DNA from: Bdellovibrionales bacterium
GTDB taxonomy: Bacteria > Bdellovibrionota > Bdellovibrionia > Bdellovibrionales > UBA840
Direction of reading: 5' to 3'
Assembly (NCBI GenBank): GCA_020434605.1
Contig: JAGRAL010000142.1
Coordinates: forward strand, 1 to 8,607
DNA: 8,607 nucleotides
The translations under genes and the position numbers were made by a program. This document shows, piece by piece, positions 4,980 to 8,607 of the stretch. The notes under the pieces were generated by a model. That model was not told where the DNA came from. It made no database searches and saw only the letters and a list, made by a program, of their open reading frames with translations. Position 1 is the first letter of the stretch. Each line of letters opens with the position of its first letter.

Positions 4980-6209
4980 ATGACGCGTAAAGTCCTATTG
5001 CTATTGATAATAGCATTCTCTGCCACTGAAACATTCGCAGCTAACTTAGGCTTCTTAGATGTAAAATGTCGAATGGATAACGCCAGTCCTGCTCAACAAT
5101 ATGATGCAGCGAAAATGTATTCCGGCGTAAATGAAAAACTAAAACAATTAATGAGCGAACAACGAAAAAATGGAAAAGAACTTAAAGTTGTAATCGTAGC
5201 TCGTGCTGGTCTTGATAGTAAAAATACTGTTTTATTAAAAGACGAAGTAAATGGAAAACCCTATTCTGTTGAAGAAATGATGCAAGATCTTGATAGCCGT
5301 GCAAAAGAGTTAAGACGTAGAAGCCCTAATGCAAAAACATCTGCTATTAAAGATGATATTTTAGAAAAAGATTATATTGAACCAAAAGACTCGGCTAGAA
5401 ACCTTATTTATACTCACGTAGGTTTTTATATTCACTCTGCAGCTGATGCAATTAAAGAGATCACTGAAGGACAAGAAGAGGTTGCAAAAATCAATGCAGA
5501 ACTAGTTGCTGCTGGCCGTGAACCGATCGAGTATACATATGATCCTGACTTAGTTGGCTGGAGATATGTTCACTTGTTAAGTCCATGTAACAAAAATATG
5601 TCACGTATCTATAAAGAAGGTGGAGCAACATTTTTCTTAGATAATCCAAATGAGTACCGTGCCATGATCATGGTTCCTACGGATACTATCCAAGAACGTA
5701 TTGTTGAAATCATCAATAATACGACTCATTACCAACCTGGATCTGGCGAAATGCAAGATAATATCCAGTGGAGTTTAAAACCACCTACTTATAATTTGGT
5801 GGCAAGCCTTGATAATGTTGAAGAAGCAAACTCTAACACATGGCCTTTATATGTATTGGCATTAGCGATTCGTGGTGTTGATAAGGGTAATTATCATGAT
5901 GCGAATAAAATGTTAAAAGAGCTTGGGTTTAGACCTTCTAAAGTGCGCCTAGGTGGTATGTACAAATTTTTGATTCGTCCATGGTTAGTAGGACGTATGT
6001 TTATACCAAAAGCGGTAAAATTTAGAAAAGAAGATCACCCTGCTGGAAAGCCTTATAATGTTGTTGAGATCAATACTGCAATTTCATTAAAAGAATTTCT
6101 AGAAAGAAATGATGCCCTACAAACTGTAGTTGAAGCCTTCCCTACACAGGGACCGGTGCAACCTACAGAAATAGAGATTGAAGTAGGAACTGAAGATAAC
6201 GTTAATTAA
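4980..6209 (+). CDS. Secreted DUF2145-family protein
   Basis: This is a 409-residue exported protein with a signal peptide (about 1-20, ending ETFA). Motifs match the uncharacterised DUF2145 family: RAGLD (75-79), YTHVGFYI (144-151), WRYVHLLSPC (194-203), FFLDNPNEYRAMIMVP (218-233), SNTWPLYVLALA (286-296) and LGFRPSKVRLG (315-325). It is longer than the family members I remember, because charged segments are inserted after RAGLD (about 80-140) and at 158-185, and the tail is acidic. The His in the HVGFY motif with a later Cys203 recalls permuted NlpC/P60-like (papain-fold) enzymes, which would suggest peptidase or amidase chemistry on the cell wall or a protein. That is speculation. AGGAGGA lies four bases before the ATG but directly after a terminator, so expression probably depends on read-through. 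The stop codon overlaps the convergent pilR-like stop by four bases. Confidence 0.75.
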   Translation: MTRKVLLLLIIAFSATETFAANLGFLDVKCRMDNASPAQQYDAAKMYSGVNEKLKQLMSEQRKNGKELKVVIVARAGLDSKNTVLLKDEVNGKPYSVEEMMQDLDSRAKELRRRSPNAKTSAIKDDILEKDYIEPKDSARNLIYTHVGFYIHSAADAIKEITEGQEEVAKINAELVAAGREPIEYTYDPDLVGWRYVHLLSPCNKNMSRIYKEGGATFFLDNPNEYRAMIMVPTDTIQERIVEIINNTTHYQPGSGEMQDNIQWSLKPPTYNLVASLDNVEEANSNTWPLYVLALAIRGVDKGNYHDANKMLKELGFRPSKVRLGGMYKFLIRPWLVGRMFIPKAVKFRKEDHPAGKPYNVVEINTAISLKEFLERNDALQTVVEAFPTQGPVQPTEIEIEVGTEDNVN

Positions 6210-7618
6210 GATTCGTCGTCGTCAAGCTCTTCGTCATCAGCGGACCCAAGATTATACTTGTCAACTCTATAGCGCATAGAGCGGAAGCTGATACCCAATA
6301 GCTTGGCGGCTTTTTTCTTTACGCCATTCGTTTTATGGATGGCCTTGATGATAAGTTCTTTTTCGATTTGCTCAACGATTCTTTCTAAATCAACACCTTG
6401 ATCAGTAATTTCTATCTCGTAAGCAGAAGCTAATTTTCTACCCGTAGGCGTTTGTACAAATGGTGGCAAGCTTTCTGGTAAAATCGTCGCTCCACCCTCT
6501 AAAGCAATTGTTCTTTCAATAATGTTCTCTAATTCACGAACGTTACCCGGGTAAGAGTAACTCTTTAACGATGCCATTGCTTCTTCACTGATACCATTTA
6601 CAGTTTTACCCAATCTATCGTTGTATTTTTTTAAAAAGTGTCTTGCAAGTATTGGTACATCATCTTTGCGGTCTCTAAGAGGTGGGGCTTTTAATTGAAT
6701 CACATTTAAACGGTAGTAAAGATCTTCTCTAAACGTACCTTTTTTTACCATCTCTTCTAAGTCACGGTTTGTAGCAGCAATCAACCTCACTTCAACTTTT
6801 ATATCATCTGTGCCACCTACGCGCCTAATCACTCTCTCTTGAATAGAACGTAAAAGCTTAACTTGAATGCTAAGTGGTAACTCACCTACCTCATCTAAAA
6901 ATAAGGTGCCGCTATTTGCTACTTCAAAAAGACCCTGTTTATCCGCAATCGCACCGGTGAATGAACCCTTTTTATGACCAAACATTTCTGATTCCATTAG
7001 TGATTCAGGAATCGCACCACAGTTTACAGTAACAAATGGTTTATCTTTATACGGGCTATTATAATGTACGGCCTTTGCAATCATCTCTTTACCAGTACCT
7101 GATTCACCCAAGATTAAAATATTAGTAGGCGTTGAGGCCACACGCTTAATCATCTCATAGATTCGGTGCATTGGTTCTGAGTTACCAATCAAATTTGTAA
7201 AGCTATATTCTTTTACCAATTCTTTTTTTAGAGTTCTATTTTCAACTTCTAAGTTTTGTGCGCGTAGAGCATTTTGAATTAAAATTCTAACTTCATCAAT
7301 TTTGAAGGGCTTTGTTAAATAATCATAGGCACCCATTTTCATGGCCTCAACTGCAGTCTCAGTTGTGCCAAATGCTGTGATCATTAAAAATACGATCTCT
7401 GGGTAATTGTCTTTTGCATATTTCAAAAGTTCTAAGCCAGTCATTTTTGGCATTTGTAGATCGGATACAATCATATCAAAAGATTTTTTCTTAAGTAAAT
7501 CTGTTGCCATCTCGCCGTCTTCAGCAAGAGTAACCTCATACCCTTCTTTTCTTAGCATGATATCTAAAAATTCACGAATGGATTGTTCATCATCAACGAC
7601 AAGGATTCTAGGCTTCAT
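6206..7618 (-). CDS. pilR: PilR-like sigma-54-dependent response regulator
   Basis: This is a 470-residue cytoplasmic transcription activator of the NtrC class, acting with RNA polymerase-sigma-54. The receiver domain (about 1-120) has acidic Asp9/Asp10, phospho-acceptor Asp53, Thr81 and Lys103. The AAA+ domain (about 140-375) has Walker A GESGTGKE (171-178), the sigma-54 contact loop as GSFTGA (218-223; the commoner form is GAFTGA), and Walker B LFLDEV (239-244). A Fis-type helix-turn-helix follows near the end (KKAAKLLGISFRSMRYRVDKY). It finishes with an unusual acidic tail rich in Asp/Glu. The FRSMRYR ending and the adjacent PilS-like kinase favour PilR over NtrC or AtoC. The ATG at 7618 has GGAGA upstream; the TTG at 7639 has none. 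It has its own promoter candidate and no visible terminator. Confidence 0.88.
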   Translation of the reverse strand: MKPRILVVDDEQSIREFLDIMLRKEGYEVTLAEDGEMATDLLKKKSFDMIVSDLQMPKMTGLELLKYAKDNYPEIVFLMITAFGTTETAVEAMKMGAYDYLTKPFKIDEVRILIQNALRAQNLEVENRTLKKELVKEYSFTNLIGNSEPMHRIYEMIKRVASTPTNILILGESGTGKEMIAKAVHYNSPYKDKPFVTVNCGAIPESLMESEMFGHKKGSFTGAIADKQGLFEVANSGTLFLDEVGELPLSIQVKLLRSIQERVIRRVGGTDDIKVEVRLIAATNRDLEEMVKKGTFREDLYYRLNVIQLKAPPLRDRKDDVPILARHFLKKYNDRLGKTVNGISEEAMASLKSYSYPGNVRELENIIERTIALEGGATILPESLPPFVQTPTGRKLASAYEIEITDQGVDLERIVEQIEKELIIKAIHKTNGVKKKAAKLLGISFRSMRYRVDKYNLGSADDEELDDDES

Positions 7619-7654
7619 TCGGTCTCCGTTGTTACTCAAAAATGCTGTAATTTA

Positions 7655-7683
7655 AGTATACGGCCTCTGGCTTCTTGTGACAA
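7655..7683 (-). promoter_or_regulatory. Near-consensus sigma-70 promoter for pilR
   Basis: On the minus strand TTGTCA (7683-7678) is followed after exactly 17 bases by TATACT (7660-7655), each matching five of six consensus positions. It lies wholly in the 85-base gap between the kinase stop and the regulator start, giving a start near 7648 and a leader of about 30 bases with the GGAGA site. The regulator can thus be made without the kinase transcript. Confidence 0.6.
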
Positions 7684-7703
7684 AATTTACTATTTGAACT
7701 CGG

Positions 7704-8607
7704 CTATGGTAGGGGAAATTTTAAACTAAATTCAGCACCCTCACCAGCTCTAGAAACTACATCGATAGTAGCTCTATGGTTTTCTAAGATTTTATGTACC
7801 ACAGCTAGGCCAAGGCCAGTCCCCTTGGGTTTCGTCGTATGAAATGGTTCAAAGAGTCTAGACTTTACTTCATCCGTCATTCCTAAACCACTGTCTTTGA
7901 CCTTTAATATTGCATAGCTATCGTCTTTTATTAAATCAATTTGTATACGCTTAACTGCACTCTCTTCTAGCGCCTGATTTGCATTAATAAGTAGATTTAA
8001 TACAACTTGTAACAACTTATTTTTATCACCAATGATATCTATTTTGTCGGCCACATTTGCCTCTACGTTTACATCGGCCGTAAAGCGCTTGTCATTTTTG
8101 ATTTGCTGTAGAACCTCATTCACAAGAGTTGATAGTGACACCAAGTCCGTTAAAGTTTTTTCGGGCCTTGCAAAATCTAAGAAATCGGTCACTAGGCCAT
8201 TTAATCTATCGATTTCTCTTAGAACGATTTGCATTAATTTTTTTTCTTCATCTGTCGCTGTATTTAATGTCGATTTTAAATACTCTATGCTTCCAGACAT
8301 GCTAGCCAGTGGATTACGTATTTCATGAGCAATACCAGCAGCTAATTTACCGATAGCCGCAAGTTTTTCATTTCGTTTTTTGTCATGTTCTAGTTTTCGA
8401 ATTTCAGTTTGATCTGAAAATATAAGCATACTACCAATTTTTAAACCATTTTGGTTTTTAATTTCAGAATATAAAATCAGCAGGTTTTTAAACCCCTCAG
8501 AAAACCTTAAGTTATAGTTTAATTGTAAGCTCTCTTTGCCTGCCTCTATTTGTAATCTTTCAATCAGTTTTGGAAACACAAACTCTAGCTGTGTACCCTC
8601 TACCAAT
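7704..8607 (-). CDS. pilS: PilS-like sensor histidine kinase, N-terminus outside window
   Basis: This is the last 301 codons of a sensor kinase that autophosphorylates on His and passes the phosphate to a response regulator, presumably the PilR-like protein encoded next. The frame is open to the right edge, so the sensory and membrane part is missing. The visible part begins with the end of a PAS-like domain (GSMLIFSDQTEIRKLE, about visible residues 58-73). The HisKA domain has the H-box GIAHEIRNPLASMSGSIEYL with the phospho-acceptor His at visible residue 94. The HATPase follows with the N-box (LLQVVLNLLINANQALEE), G1 (KDSGLGM), F-box (LFEPFHTTKPKG) and G2 (GTGLGLAVV). The wording of the H-box region is very close to PilS kinases. 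The stop lies 85 bases before the regulator start. Confidence 0.88.
   Translation of the reverse strand, partial: LVEGTQLEFVFPKLIERLQIEAGKESLQLNYNLRFSEGFKNLLILYSEIKNQNGLKIGSMLIFSDQTEIRKLEHDKKRNEKLAAIGKLAAGIAHEIRNPLASMSGSIEYLKSTLNTATDEEKKLMQIVLREIDRLNGLVTDFLDFARPEKTLTDLVSLSTLVNEVLQQIKNDKRFTADVNVEANVADKIDIIGDKNKLLQVVLNLLINANQALEESAVKRIQIDLIKDDSYAILKVKDSGLGMTDEVKSRLFEPFHTTKPKGTGLGLAVVHKILENHRATIDVVSRAGEGAEFSLKFPLP

Noticed and set aside
6138..6154. TCCCT-ACAC-AGGGA hairpin near the end of the DUF2145 gene
   Set aside because: It is inside coding sequence, has only five pairs and no T-run on either side.

Overview
The window looks like chromosomal core DNA of an AT-rich Gram-negative bacterium. 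The closest fit is a Bdellovibrio/Bacteriovorax-type lineage. The reasons are a pilin gene close to dnaJ and dnaK, dnaJ transcribed before dnaK, a TPR protein of a family I associate with deltaproteobacteria-like genomes, and many small secreted proteins. From memory, pilA and dnaK also lie close together in Bdellovibrio bacteriovorus; this was not checked. No mobile element, tRNA, rRNA or CRISPR array was seen.

Layout. Bases 1-511 (minus) are the first 170 codons of dnaK, preceded in transcription order by dnaJ (564-1697, minus). Next on the same strand is a type IV pilin gene (2483-3040) whose 3' end overlaps the start of a membrane-anchored TPR protein gene (1852-2499). A secreted trypsin-like serine protease gene (3139-4026, minus) lies upstream of the pilin gene. 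On the opposite strand is a two-gene unit. Its first gene (4315-4923) encodes a small, Ala/Ser/Lys-rich secreted protein of unknown function with an 11-residue repeat and codon use suggesting high expression. Its second gene (4980-6209) encodes a secreted DUF2145-family protein. Convergent to these, a PilR-like sigma-54 activator gene (6206-7618, minus) lies downstream of its PilS-like histidine kinase gene (7704-8607, minus, 5' end outside the window).

How it fits together. PilS/PilR-like regulators and a pilin on the same strand suggest a type IV pilus locus, interrupted by the oppositely oriented secreted-protein pair. Two intrinsic-terminator-like hairpins sit in unusual places. One lies inside codons 22-31 of the TPR gene just after the pilin stop. 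The other has its U-tract touching the Shine-Dalgarno of the DUF2145 gene. In both cases an apparently abundant small secreted protein would be made in large excess over a lower-abundance partner expressed by read-through. This shared arrangement and the 11-residue-repeat protein are the most interesting parts of the window. A near-consensus sigma-70 promoter lies in the pilS-pilR gap, and the dnaJ leader can form two mutually exclusive hairpins.

Limits: all family calls come from reading motifs by eye. Promoters are consensus matches only.
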